Assembly: GCF_004115155.1 (NCBI RefSeq)
Contig: NZ_RDSM01000006.1
Location: 1-64,000 of the forward strand
Source: Granulicella sibirica
Lineage (GTDB): Bacteria; Acidobacteriota; Terriglobia; Terriglobales; Acidobacteriaceae
Length of the DNA: 64,000 nucleotides
Direction of reading: 5' to 3'
The notes beneath the pieces are model-generated. The model was given only the letters and a program-made list of their open reading frames with translations, was not told where the DNA came from and did not search any database. The position numbers and the translations under genes are program-made. Below are positions 42,668 through 51,505 of the stretch, piece after piece (position 1 is the stretch's first letter; each line of letters begins with the position of its first letter).

Positions 42668-43480
42668 ATGTCGAAGACAGTCGTAGGGCTTTTCAGCACA
42701 ATGGCGGAAGCGAACAAGGCGAGGCAGGAGTTGATCACGGACGGCTACGAATCCCATAACATCCACGTCATGGCCAATGATGAGGGTCCAGCTTCATCGT
42801 CTGCGCCAACTGCAAACGAATCAGGCTATACAGATATCGGGAGCGGGGGCGGCACGGGGATCGGAGAGAAGATCAGCAGCTTCTTCCGTTCACTCAGCGG
42901 CGGCGATGACCACGCCCATGATCATTACGCGAAAGGGGTAAACGCGGGTGGTGCGCTCCTCGCAATCACGGTACCGGACGAAGAAGCTGCCGAGGCAGCC
43001 ACTTTTCTAAAGCAGGTTGGAGCTCGCGATATCGAGGGCGGGTCGAGCAGTCAGTACCAAGGTTCCGCGAAAACCGCAGCAGAAGGCGTAGCGATCCCAA
43101 TCGTCGAAGAAGAGCTCGTAGTCGGGAAGCGCGAGGTTGATCGCGGTGGTGTCCGCATCTACTCCCACGTTGTAGAGCGTCCGGTCGACGCGGACATCAA
43201 CCTCCGCGAAGAGCAGATCAACGTGGAGCGCCGCGCGGTCAACCGGCCTGCAACCGCAGCTGATTTTGCTGCCGGTAGCGGATCCGTCATCGAGTTGAAC
43301 GCAACTGGAGAGGAAGCCGTCGTGGGCAAGACGAGCCGAGTCGTAGAGGAGGTTCTCGTCGGCAAGCAAAGCAGCGAGCGCACTCAGGCCATCCATGATT
43401 CCGTTCGCAAGACAGAGGTGGATGTCGAGGAGGTTCCCGGCGAGACCACTGGAGCCGGCATCTCGAAGGATCGCTACTAG
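42668..43480 (+). CDS. YsnF/AvaK-domain stress protein 2
   Basis: A 270-residue protein. The N-terminal part is a 17M-like fold (TVVGLFSTMAEANKARQELI, then SHNIHVMANDE) and a glycine-rich loop, GSGGGTGIGEKISSFFRSLS. The second half has YsnF repeats: AIPIVEEELVVGKREVDRGG, VRIYSHVVERPVDADINLRE, INVERRAVNRPATAAD, and AVVGKTSRVVEEVLVGKQSS. The repeats are clearly alike to those in the protein at 41334-42083, pointing to duplication with the OmpA gene caught between. Confidence 0.9.
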   Translation: MSKTVVGLFSTMAEANKARQELITDGYESHNIHVMANDEGPASSSAPTANESGYTDIGSGGGTGIGEKISSFFRSLSGGDDHAHDHYAKGVNAGGALLAITVPDEEAAEAATFLKQVGARDIEGGSSSQYQGSAKTAAEGVAIPIVEEELVVGKREVDRGGVRIYSHVVERPVDADINLREEQINVERRAVNRPATAADFAAGSGSVIELNATGEEAVVGKTSRVVEEVLVGKQSSERTQAIHDSVRKTEVDVEEVPGETTGAGISKDRY

Positions 43481-43505
43481 ACGATCACGTATTTCGCTCA
43501 CCACG

Positions 43506-43533
43506 CAGGCCGGACATCAACACGTCCGGCCTG
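43506..43533 (+). terminator. Hairpin terminator between YsnF genes 2 and 3
   Basis: CAGGCCGGAC (43506-43515) and GTCCGGCCTG (43524-43533) are perfect arms with an eight-base loop, followed by TGGCATTTT. It may lower transcription into the third YsnF gene, which starts 27 bases later. Confidence 0.7.
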
Positions 43534-43559
43534 TGGCATTTTGCCCGATAGGAGTTTCT

Positions 43560-44138
43560 ATGACTGACACTGAATCTGCCACGTCAACAGTGGATGACCA
43601 GTCCACTACCCGGCCCAATGTCCTTGCCGTCTCTGGGCAATTCGACGCGACTCAACCATTTACTGAGATCTGGATGGCCAACGGTGAAGTGGTTCGCCTA
43701 CCGACCAGTGTGCTTCTTCAGACCTCTGACGTATGGAAGTCCGCTGACACGCGGGCGGACGTTCTCTCCTCGAACAACAGCGTCACAATCCCGTTGGTTG
43801 AAGAAAGACTGGAAGTAGGGAAGCGGACTGTTGCTACGGGCACGGTTCGCCTGAACAAAACGGTCCAGGAATACACCGAAGCCCTAGATGAGACCCTCGC
43901 GGTCCGCACATTTGATGTGGAACGCATCGTTATTAACCAGCCTGTAGATGCTCCTCCGCCGGTCCGCCAAGAAGGGAACACCACCATCTACTCGCTCGTA
44001 GAGGAGCGATTAGTTCTTACGAAGGAGCTTGTTCTCAAAGAGGAGATTCGCATCATTCAGCGTGATACCGAGCGACACGACACTCAGGTCGTCACCCTAC
44101 ACAAAGAACACATCTCGGTTGAACGCGTTCCGGGATAA
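43560..44138 (+). CDS. YsnF/AvaK-domain protein 3
   Basis: A 192-residue protein. The first 75 residues are unlike the other two and contain a short strand-rich part (EIWMANGEVVRLPTSVLLQT). The rest has two weaker YsnF repeats: TIPLVEERLEVGKRTVATGT with VRLNKTVQEY, then TIYSLVEERLVLTKELVLKE and EIRIIQRDTERHDTQVV. ATG 43560 follows a TAGGAG site. The role is probably in stress, as for the other two, but no partner is known. Confidence 0.85.
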   Translation: MTDTESATSTVDDQSTTRPNVLAVSGQFDATQPFTEIWMANGEVVRLPTSVLLQTSDVWKSADTRADVLSSNNSVTIPLVEERLEVGKRTVATGTVRLNKTVQEYTEALDETLAVRTFDVERIVINQPVDAPPPVRQEGNTTIYSLVEERLVLTKELVLKEEIRIIQRDTERHDTQVVTLHKEHISVERVPG

Positions 44139-44520
44139 GACGATGTGGGTGCACCGTCTGTGTCGCCGCAAACATCATCAACTTTGAGAGGTACGGCTAC
44201 TACAATCTGGGTTGGGGGCAGGCGGACTAGAGGCGACGTGAAGAGAGACGCTCACCATCTCGTTTCCGTTCATCGTGGCCACGAGGATGCAGGCTTGCTC
44301 AAGGTCGTCGGCAGCTTCGATCTGCCATGGCATCAGGTTGATGCCGTGTCTTTCGGTGTGAGTATGCCCCTGCATGATCACCTCGCTGGGAATTTTCGGT
44401 TCCTGATCTATACAGTCGCGCGGAATCCTAGGGTATGCAATCCAACGGACGGGTTATCGGCCGTATCTTTGCTGGTTCGTTAGGGCCACGGCAATCCTGT
44501 AAGCATCGAAAACAAGAGTT
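44139..44520. other. Region with a possible small minus-strand gene
   Basis: On the minus strand 44178-44381 is open for 67 codons and reads GINLMPWQIEAADDLEQACI and NGNEMVSVSLHVA, which looks coding-like, but the tail is low in quality and no family is recognised. It is not listed as a gene. Confidence 0.35.
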
Positions 44521-45087
44521 ATGGACCAGATGGTAGGTACACCCGTACATCTTCGACAAATACTGCGCAACATCGTGCGCGAGCCTGTAAAGACTCTGGT
44601 TCCCCCGTGGAGCTGGAAGGCCGCGGCCTTTGCTGCAGCGGTGCGTGGAGCAGCCTTTTTCTTTACGAATCTTCAGGCTGGGCGAGGAGAAGCGACAAAG
44701 GCACTCATTGTCGAAGCAGTATTTGCTTTCGTCACGGGAGGATTGATTGGAGCGATTTCACAGCAGTTGCGGAATGCGGAGCCTCTTTGGGCGACCGCTG
44801 CCGTGGTCTGGATAGGTTTGCCGGGCATGATGCTCCTGGCTCAGTCGGGAGTTCATCGACTCGCGCACACGCCTCACCTTAGCGGCGGACTTGTTCTTTC
44901 ATTCTTAGTGTCTGCAATCTCAGCAGCCTTCAGTTGGTACGCCATGCGTCATGGTGCGATGTTGGGTGGCTCTCAAGAGACCACCATTCTTCACGACATA
45001 GAAGTGTTGCCGAAGATCCTGCTTAATTTCCTTCTCGCTGGTCCCACCGTGTTGGCTTCGTTTCTGCAGACAAAACGCCATGGCTAG
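44521..45087 (+). CDS. Membrane protein of unknown function
   Basis: A 188-residue protein with four or five membrane helices: WKAAAFAAAVRGAAFFFTNL, LIVEAVFAFVTGGLIGAISQ, WATAAVVWIGLPGMMLLAQS, LVLSFLVSAISAAFSWYAM and ILLNFLLAGPTVLASFL. The N-terminal 30 residues are soluble and basic. No family was recognised. It is alone between two unrelated genes. Confidence 0.7.
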   Translation: MDQMVGTPVHLRQILRNIVREPVKTLVPPWSWKAAAFAAAVRGAAFFFTNLQAGRGEATKALIVEAVFAFVTGGLIGAISQQLRNAEPLWATAAVVWIGLPGMMLLAQSGVHRLAHTPHLSGGLVLSFLVSAISAAFSWYAMRHGAMLGGSQETTILHDIEVLPKILLNFLLAGPTVLASFLQTKRHG

Positions 45088-45242
45088 ATTCCGGAGCCCA
45101 CAAGCCGCGCAGGTCTCAGTACCGTTATCCTTCTCCGCGCAACCGAACATTAAGTCTTGGGTTTAGGTTTCAGGCAGCCTTTTTAGCTCCGCTTGCGGTC
45201 CAACTTCATGGATCTGCTAACTAAACACCAAGGAGCATTACC

Positions 45243-46012
45243 ATGCGTTTCTGCGCCAATGCGCTCGGTCTTTCGACCGTCTTAAGCTTTCTCCTTGCTG
45301 CTTCGTTGAAAGCAGAACCTATTCCAGTTCGGTACGGACAAGGGTCGAGTCATGGCTTTCTCGCGCTCAAAACTCTCGACGGCGTGACAATCGCGACAGG
45401 CGAGTCAACTCAGATCGTCAGCAGGGGCAAGGTAACATCTCGGTTGATATTCCGCTTCAAAGATGGGTCCGTGGATGAAGACGTAACGGTCTTCACGCAG
45501 GATAAGGTCTTTCACTTGTTGACCGACCATCACATTCAGCACGGTCCTTCATTTCCTAAGCCGATCGACTTTCTCATTGACGTGACAAGCGGCAACCTTA
45601 CATTCAAGGCTGAAGACGGAAGTGTTTCGACGGAGCATATGGATCTGCCTCCGGACGTGTCGAATGGGCTTCCGCCGAATTTGCTTTTGAACATCTCTCC
45701 TTCCACACCTGAGACCAAAGTCTCCTACGTTGTGCCTGGCAAGAAGCCACGCCTCATCCATATTGCAATCAAGCCAACGGGAACTCTCTCATTTCGAGTC
45801 GGTGCTTTTCGGAGGAAAGCGACAGACTTTACCCTCCATGTCGAGCTGGGCGGGGTGACGGGATCGTTGCGCCCATTATCGGCAAGCAGCCTTCTGACTA
45901 CCATATCTGGCTCCAGGCTGGAGATCCCCCCGCATTCGTTCGAGAGGAAGGACCTCTGTACGAAGAGGGACCTATCTGGAGGATGGAGCAGATCAGCCCG
46001 TCCTTCAGGTGA
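45243..46012 (+). pseudogene. Exported hypothetical protein, frameshifted near its end
   Basis: It starts with a signal peptide (LSTVLSFLLAASLKAEP) and a long beta-rich domain, including VRYGQGSSHGFLALKTLDGV, RFKDGSVDEDVTVFTQ and FPKPIDFLIDVTSGNLTFKA, and HVELGGVTGS. At about 45862 the sense moves to the next frame, which reads IVAPIIGKQPSDYHIWLQAG, then FVREEGPLYEEGPIWRMEQI and stops at 46012. The first frame goes on to 46043 with serine/arginine-rich non-coding sequence. A one-base change in GACGGGATCG would restore about 255 residues. The family is common in Acidobacteria; role unknown. Confidence 0.78.
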
Positions 46013-46132
46013 CTGCGAACAGGGAAGGCCGACGAGTTCTTGAGCATCTCCCAACCGCTGTCGAGCAGATGTCAACCGATCGGCCTAGTGGACCTGGTAG
46101 AAAGTTCTGGACCGCTCGTGGAAGGGTATCGT

Positions 46133-46597
46133 ATGAATCCTGATCTGACAACGTATCTACACGACCATCTTGCCGGTGCCAACGCAGCGTTGGAGGTCAT
46201 CGGCCTGCTCCAAAAGCATTCGGGCGAGCCTATGCTAGTTAGCTTTCTCAACTCTCTGTCAAGTGAGGTTCAAGAAGACAAGCAGACACTTGAAGCATTC
46301 TTGTTGACCTTGGCTCAGGGCCCCAGCACCATCAAAGACTCCGCCGCCTGGGTGAGCTCTCGACTTGTTGGGTTCAAGGTTAGAGAAGGGAAGAGGGCTT
46401 TTGGTGCTTTTGAAGCGCTCGAATTTCTTGCGCTAGGAGTACAGGGCAAACTTCACCTCTGGAAAGCGCTTGAACGTAGCGCCGCCTGCGGCAACGTTCG
46501 GGACAAGCCTAATTTCCGATTGCTCATCGAGAGGGCTGAGGCACAGCACCGCAATATTGAAGACCTCCGCCTGGCCCTGGCGACCATCGCTCTGTAA
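46133..46597 (+). CDS. Conserved hypothetical protein, likely helical bundle
   Basis: A 154-residue soluble protein. The start MNPDLTTYLHDHLAGANAAL, then EVIGLLQKHSGEPMLVSFLN and a helical rest ending in ERAEAQHRNIEDLRLALATI suggest a four-helix bundle, possibly ferritin-like, but no metal ligands are certain. Similar proteins occur beside DUF892 genes in soil bacteria. ATG 46133 fits the start of the conserved part; the frame is open about 30 codons further upstream. Confidence 0.65.
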   Translation: MNPDLTTYLHDHLAGANAALEVIGLLQKHSGEPMLVSFLNSLSSEVQEDKQTLEAFLLTLAQGPSTIKDSAAWVSSRLVGFKVREGKRAFGAFEALEFLALGVQGKLHLWKALERSAACGNVRDKPNFRLLIERAEAQHRNIEDLRLALATIAL

Positions 46598-46613
46598 CGA
46601 TATCTGCCGGGGC

Positions 46614-46658
46614 TAAGATGCCTTCAAGTGTGGAGGCTACGGACGTCGCTCGGACAAG
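46614..46658 (+). pseudogene. Fragment of a second SRAP gene (5' end)
   Basis: 46629-46658 reads CGGYGRRSDK, nearly the same as the N-terminus of the SRAP gene at 50036 (CGRYGRRSDK, where the cysteine is catalytic). The 15 bases in front also match its leader (CTAAGATG). The start codon is lost, and the rest of the gene is absent. Confidence 0.65.
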
Positions 46659-46673
46659 GGGGCTGGTATCCCA

Positions 46674-46801
46674 CTATCGAACTGTGTGTAGTTGTCCAAA
46701 ATGGTCGTTGATGACGTGGTAACACTCGCAAGCCTTGGCTTCCAATCCGATCACGTCGAGAATGTGAATCACTCCCCGGGTGACTGAAATGAGATCGAAG
46801 A
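46674..46801 (-). pseudogene. C-terminal fragment of a second Crp/Fnr gene
   Basis: The minus strand reads VTRGVIHILDVIGLEAKACE and CYHVINDHFG before TAG, matching the end of the intact Crp/Fnr gene at 47397 (SRGSIHLLDIEGLEAQACEC). Only the last ~40 codons remain, starting right behind the stop of the receiver gene. Confidence 0.72.
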
Positions 46802-47197
46802 TTAGACTCTCATGCCAGCTTCCGAGTCTTGCCTCTGGATCTCCTTCAAGAGGTCGCTCGGGTGAACCGGCTTAGTAAGCAGATGGAAGTCATGCCCTTG
46901 TTCCCGAGCAGTTTGGAGCAGATCCGCTGTTGCTGCCTGGCCTGAGAAGAGAAGGATCTGACAAAGTGGCCACATCGTCTTCATTTGAACGGCCAACTCG
47001 ACACCCGATAATTGCGGCATCATGACGTCGGAGATGAGCAAATCAGGAGCATCGGACCGGGCCGCATACAGCGCCTCTAAAGGATTAAAGAAGCACTGCG
47101 CTGAAAACCCGCTTTTTTCGAGGATTGTGGCGAGGGTTTCCGCGATGACTCGTTCATCATCGACCACAAAGATTCGCTTAAGTGTCTGATCTGCCAT
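46802..47197 (-). CDS. Response regulator, receiver domain only
   Basis: A 131-residue CheY-type receiver: acidic pair in FVVDDERVIAETLATI, phosphoryl aspartate in LLISDVMMPQLSG, LLFSGQAATADLL, and lysine in LLTKPVHPSDLL. No output domain. It is a close paralog of the broken gene at 18003-18380. MADQTLKRIF is used as the start because GGAGA precedes it and the receiver follows at once. It lies near a hybrid cluster with Crp/Fnr and a histidine kinase, which could be its partner. Confidence 0.9.
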   Translation of the reverse strand: MADQTLKRIFVVDDERVIAETLATILEKSGFSAQCFFNPLEALYAARSDAPDLLISDVMMPQLSGVELAVQMKTMWPLCQILLFSGQAATADLLQTAREQGHDFHLLTKPVHPSDLLKEIQRQDSEAGMRV

Positions 47198-47396
47198 GGA
47201 TCTCCTTTCGTTGTGTTTCCTCTGTGTTGAAGACACAGGGCTTACAAACGAATGAACGGTCCACAATTATTTTTTCATGTGCGGGCAACTCAAAGCTTGT
47301 CGAGCCAATCTTACTGATTTCACCCTACAGCTTAATCTTTCAGTCCAGTGTTCTCGAGAGAACATACAGAGCTTATTTGCGGCATCAGATCTCGGC

Positions 47397-48140
47397 TTAC
47401 GAGAGAACAGGATCGGGTCGCAGCGGGGAGCAGCCGGTTCCAGCGTCGTATTCTGCAAAATCGGCTAGATGATTCCGAACTACGCTATAGCACTCACAAG
47501 CCTGGGCTTCCAGCCCCTCAATATCCAGGAGGTGGATGCTGCCCCGTGAATACTCAATCAGCCCTTGGGCTTTGAAGACCCCCGCCGCCACCGTGACCGA
47601 AGTTCTCCTGGCACCAAGCATATCGGCGATACATTCATGCGAGAACGGAAGATTCCGGCCACCATTTCGGTCCGCACAGAGAAGAAGCCACCGCGCTAGA
47701 CGCTGCTCAAGCGAATGGCGGGCGTTGCACCCGGCCGTCTGCGCTGACTGGATGAATTGTGCCTGCAAGTATCGTAAGGTGAGGTCTTGAAACATCTCGC
47801 ACCGTCTGAATTCGACGGCCGCCACCGCCGCCCGTACAGAGTATCCATGTCCCGGTACCTGCATAAAAACGCGGTTTAGGCTGAGTTTGGTGCCCATCAG
47901 GACCGACGCGCCCAAAACGGCCTCCGCGCCTGCCAAGGCCACCTCTACTTGACCGCCATCGCTGAAGGTTGTGGTCATCGAAGCCATTCCCTCTTCCAGA
48001 AAGAAGAGATTATCGATGCGGCTGCCAGGATTTTCAATCTCGCGGTTGAGAGGGAGGTCGACGGGACGAAGTTCGAGCCTTTCAATGAGCTGAGCATCGA
48101 ACTTACTTAAGAGAACATTCTTAAAGGGCAGATGCGCCAT
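47397..48140 (-). CDS. Crp/Fnr-family regulator
   Basis: A 247-residue regulator with a cyclic-nucleotide-type beta-barrel (NLFFLEEGMASMTTTFSDGG, then GAEAVLGASVLMG), a long dimer helix (FQDLTLRYLQAQFIQSAQT) and a helix-turn-helix (HECIADMLGARRTSVTVAAG). The cAMP-binding arginine-serine pair is not seen and there is no cysteine set for an iron-sulfur cluster, so the signal is unknown. The start MAHLPFKNVLL is preferred to an ATG eight codons upstream. It is divergent from the histidine kinase at 48369. Confidence 0.88.
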   Translation of the reverse strand: MAHLPFKNVLLSKFDAQLIERLELRPVDLPLNREIENPGSRIDNLFFLEEGMASMTTTFSDGGQVEVALAGAEAVLGASVLMGTKLSLNRVFMQVPGHGYSVRAAVAAVEFRRCEMFQDLTLRYLQAQFIQSAQTAGCNARHSLEQRLARWLLLCADRNGGRNLPFSHECIADMLGARRTSVTVAAGVFKAQGLIEYSRGSIHLLDIEGLEAQACECYSVVRNHLADFAEYDAGTGCSPLRPDPVLS

Positions 48141-48368
48141 GGAACCCCGCGTTCTGCGGAACATGAATGCTCCGCGCCGAGCACCAAAGACGGCGTGAAA
48201 TGAGAGCATTCCGTTTGTCTGGCTTGATCTGGTTCAATGATACTCTCTTATGTCTGCTAAGTGGCAGACGAGCAATATACGGTTTCGATGTTGGTGCATC
48301 GAATTCGATCGGCAGGCGAACGGGTTGCGGTTGCATGAGAGGCCCGGAATGCGGGAATGTGTAGTGAG

Positions 48369-49988
48369 ATGATTCGCCAAGAGACTGCCAACCTGAACGG
48401 CGGAAAGCGAGCCGAACTTTCAACCCGCCGCATTCACGGCTCCAGTGAGATGGCGGATGCGATTCGGCGTCATGCCTGGGAAGGGACCGCTCTTGGAGCG
48501 ATCCAAGACTGGTCTGCCGAGCTGGTTGTCGCGGTCAACCTGATGCTGGGATCAAAGCTGATTTCTTGCCTAATCTGGGGGCCGGAACGCGTTCTGCTTT
48601 ACAACGACCTCTACAAGCATCTTCTCGGGACAAAGCCCGCCAGCATGGGCGAGCCGTTCCTTGATGTCTGGGATGAAATCAGAGACCAAGCTGCAGGTAT
48701 TATCGGCGAGCCCTGGAAGACAGGCGAAGCAAACATCTTCGAAAGGGTTCCGTTCCGCATTCTGCTCAATGGAGAGTTGGTCGAGCGTATCTGCACTCTT
48801 TCCAACAATCCTGTTTGGGGCGACACTCCCGAAGGTCCGAGGATTCTGGGCCTCTATCAGTCAATCATCGACTATACGGACGCAGAGTTGGTAGAGAGGA
48901 AGTTGCGCGAGAGTGAAGCGCAGCTTTCCGCTATTTACGACAGCGGCGCGGTGGCCGCAGCCCTTATCGACGCCAAGACTTTTCGCTATCTCCGAGTCAA
49001 CTCAAAGCTGGCGGAGATGCTGAACCAATCTATCGAGACCGTGACCGGCACAAGCGTCTTCGACCTGGCTGCGGACGTTAAAGCCTTGCGGAATCAATTG
49101 GAATCGGTGGCGCGAGGGGAGGCCCTGATAGGCGTAAGTGCAGAAGGCGAGCTGGCAAACAGCCCAGGAGTGCATAGACACTGGCATAGCAATTATGTGC
49201 CGGTTCGCTCTGAAGATGGTGAGGTAACAGGCATCGCAGCAGCGAGCATTGAGACGACGCAGCAGAAAAAGGCAGAGGCCGCCCTCATTCAAAACGAAAA
49301 GCTGGCTGCCGTTGGAAGATTGGCGGCATCCATCGCTCACGAGATCAACAACCCTCTCGAATCGGTGACGAACCTGCTCTACCTCGCGAAGACGACAGAG
49401 GAAAAATCTGAGATAGCCGAGTATCTGGACACAGCGGAAATAGAGCTGCGCAGAGCATCAGCAATTACCAGCCAAACCCTGCGGTTCTACAAGCAATCGA
49501 CAAATCCTGTGGCAATGACGGGAGAAGCGCTTTTTAAGAGCGTCCTCTCCGTCTATCAAGGGCGTCTCATGAACTCTAACGTAGCGGTTCAAGAACGCAT
49601 GAGAGCCCAAAAGACTGTCGAGGTCTTTGACGGTGAGATCCGTCAAGTGTTGAACAATCTAGTTGGCAATGCGATCGATGCGCTACTCCCCAACGGTGGC
49701 CGTCTTCTCCTGAGAAGTCGTGAAGGCACAGACTGGAGCAGTGGCGACAAAGGCGTTATCTTCACCGTCGCAGATACGGGCTCCGGTATGCCAAGCCACG
49801 TTCTGGAAAAGGTATTCGAACCGTTCTACACGACCAAGGGCTTAGGTGGAACTGGTCTTGGACTTTGGTTGAGCAAAGAGATCATGGACCGCCATCGAGG
49901 ACGGATACGAGTCCGCAGCTCTCAAACGCCCGGTTCAAGCGGAACGGTGTTTGCAGTGTTCTTACCTTTTGAAGCAGCGACAAGATAG
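48369..49988 (+). CDS. PAS-domain histidine kinase
   Basis: A 539-residue soluble sensor kinase. Residues 30-180 resemble a first PAS/GAF region (PERVLLYNDLYKHLLGTKP). A PAS domain follows at about 185-305 (AIYDSGAVAAALIDAKTFRY). The H-box is RLAASIAHEINNPLESVTNL, with the N-box QVLNNLVGNAIDALL, G1 FTVADTGSGMP, F-box VFEPFYTTKGLGGTGLGLWL, and the end VFAVFLPF. There is no membrane segment, so it senses something in the cytoplasm. The divergent Crp/Fnr gene and the receiver behind it are possible partners. The intact G2 region is used above to recognise the deleted kinase at 2986. Confidence 0.94.
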   Translation: MIRQETANLNGGKRAELSTRRIHGSSEMADAIRRHAWEGTALGAIQDWSAELVVAVNLMLGSKLISCLIWGPERVLLYNDLYKHLLGTKPASMGEPFLDVWDEIRDQAAGIIGEPWKTGEANIFERVPFRILLNGELVERICTLSNNPVWGDTPEGPRILGLYQSIIDYTDAELVERKLRESEAQLSAIYDSGAVAAALIDAKTFRYLRVNSKLAEMLNQSIETVTGTSVFDLAADVKALRNQLESVARGEALIGVSAEGELANSPGVHRHWHSNYVPVRSEDGEVTGIAAASIETTQQKKAEAALIQNEKLAAVGRLAASIAHEINNPLESVTNLLYLAKTTEEKSEIAEYLDTAEIELRRASAITSQTLRFYKQSTNPVAMTGEALFKSVLSVYQGRLMNSNVAVQERMRAQKTVEVFDGEIRQVLNNLVGNAIDALLPNGGRLLLRSREGTDWSSGDKGVIFTVADTGSGMPSHVLEKVFEPFYTTKGLGGTGLGLWLSKEIMDRHRGRIRVRSSQTPGSSGTVFAVFLPFEAATR

Positions 49989-50035
49989 CCCAGGCACATC
50001 AGTACACATTAGACAATTCCGACTAAGATGTTCCC

Positions 50036-50744
50036 ATGTGTGGACGCTACGGACGCCGTTCCGACAAGCAACATATCGCTGAGCACTACCGGCTACGCGA
50101 TCTTGGGGAAGTACCGCTATAGGCAGCGCCGGACTGGAACATCACCCCTGATTCCATGCAGCCTGTTATCCGGCTCAGCAGAGATTCCGGCGAGCGTGAA
50201 CTGGCGTTCCTGAAATGGCGGCTGGTTCCTTTCTGGTCTAAGACCCCTAAGCCGACCTTTGAGAGTATCAATGCCAGGGCGGACAAGCTAGTGACCAGCG
50301 GCTCATGGCGAGAACCGTTCCAACGGCGCAGATGCCTCATCCCCGGCGAGTTCTTCTATGAATGGGAGCCAGCCAATCGACAAGAAAACTAAGCAGCCCT
50401 ATGCAGTAGCTCTCACCGATGACCGGCTGTTCTCCTTCGGCGGGATCTGGGACCGGTGGAAGGATCACACAACCGGCCAGGTCATCGAGAGCTTTGCCAT
50501 GATTACCTGCGAGCCAAATGACACGATGAAAGCGTTCCATGACCGTACTCCGCTCATTGTCGAGCCGAAGGACTACGATCGGTGGCTCGCCGATGTGGAG
50601 CCTTCCCACTTGCCTATGGATCTTGTGCGGACCTATCCAGCTGAAGGGATGAAAGCCTGGAAGATCGCCAAGCTGAATGGAAACGGTCCTCACCTACTGA
50701 ATCCGCTTCCTGAGTTACCTACTGGGCCATTAACCCTCTTTTAG
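50036..50744 (+). pseudogene. SRAP (YedK/HMCES) protein, stop codon and frameshift
   Basis: The SOS-response-associated peptidase family shields abasic sites in single-stranded DNA by linking Cys2. The frame starts MCGRYGRRSDKQHIAEHYRL and reaches TAG at 50120-50122. The same frame then continues with DWNITPDSMQPVIRLSRD, WRLVPFWSKTPKP, INARADKLV and CLIPGEFFYEWE. At about 50367 the sense moves to the next frame (IDKKTKQPYAVALTDDRLFS, then FAMITCEPNDTMKAFHDRTP with the catalytic histidine) and ends at 50744. Two separate lesions make a sequencing artefact less likely for both. A fragment of a second copy is at 46614. Confidence 0.85.
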
Positions 50745-50802
50745 GTTCAAGCACATGCGCCGTTTAGCTGCCCACGAGAATCGGCTCAGAGAGATTCGCC
50801 GT

Positions 50803-51018
50803 CTACTCCGGTTTTTTAGGATGAATTCGACGGAACTCGTCAGGATGCTTATCTCCGGCGATGTGGCGCACGCGCTGAGCGACAACAGCCGCATTTGGAC
50901 GATTCTGTAGACCGTTCCATGCAGCTTCATTCTGATTGTCGCCCGTTCCTATAGTCCTGCCATTATGCGTGGCTTTGAAAGTGCCGTCCGGCTTCTTCAC
51001 AACAATGGTGTCGTCCAT
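50803..51018 (-). CDS. DUF2188-domain protein
   Basis: A 71-residue protein that reads DTIVVKKPDGTFKATHNGRT, then a helix NQNEAAWNGLQNRPNAAVVA and a tail HIAGDKHPDEFRRIHPKK. The order (short strands with a GTF-type turn, then a helix) fits DUF2188, whose role is unknown. A GAGAGG-type site lies before the ATG. It is separated from its neighbours by more than 150 bases on the upstream side. Confidence 0.7.
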   Translation of the reverse strand: MDDTIVVKKPDGTFKATHNGRTIGTGDNQNEAAWNGLQNRPNAAVVAQRVRHIAGDKHPDEFRRIHPKKPE

Positions 51019-51205
51019 GGCTTACCTCTCAATGATGATGCTTTAGGAGCCGACTAATCGACTAATCGCAAGAAAAACTGCCTTCCGAACCAATCCGCAA
51101 TTCACTGTACATAAAAGGCGTTATCGGACATAAGTCCTTTATTGTGTTACAGATAAAGCTAATCCTGATTGACGTCAAGATCAAGAGAAAAAGGCCACAA
51201 GGGTC

Positions 51206-51406
51206 TCACTCCTTCGGCTTGCTGCTCTCCAACATGATCGTCCGCAGTTCGGCGATCTGTTGCTCCGCGTGTTCGGCGTAGAAGCGAACTTTATCGGCGT
51301 GCTCGCAATCATGCAAAATTAGCCAACTAAGATTGGCAAGAGCTTCTACCGGTGGGGTCAGCCGATGAAGCAAGTCCGCAACCTGAGAGTTGTTTGAGCC
51401 TTCCAT
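51206..51406 (-). CDS. Small helical hypothetical protein
   Basis: A 66-residue protein (SQVADLLHRLTPPVEALANL, then LHDCEHADKVRFYAEHAEQQ). It is helical throughout, with two histidines and one cysteine. The pattern is a little like the dimerisation helix of sensor kinases (VEALANLSWLIL), but no ATPase part follows. It may be a real small gene or a remnant. Upstream the next 100 bases on the minus strand are non-coding. Confidence 0.5.
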   Translation of the reverse strand: MEGSNNSQVADLLHRLTPPVEALANLSWLILHDCEHADKVRFYAEHAEQQIAELRTIMLESSKPKE

Positions 51407-51505
51407 AAACCCTTAGACCCCGCGTAAATTGCAGTCTTCCTCGTGCGCTTGCGAAGGCTAAACGATTCGATGCAATATTGTGGCGCGTGCGCTGCCGATC
51501 GCGCC

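Noticed and set aside
44178-44381. 67-codon minus-strand frame as a gene
   Set aside because: The first part looks coding-like, but the end is of low quality and no homolog family was recognised.
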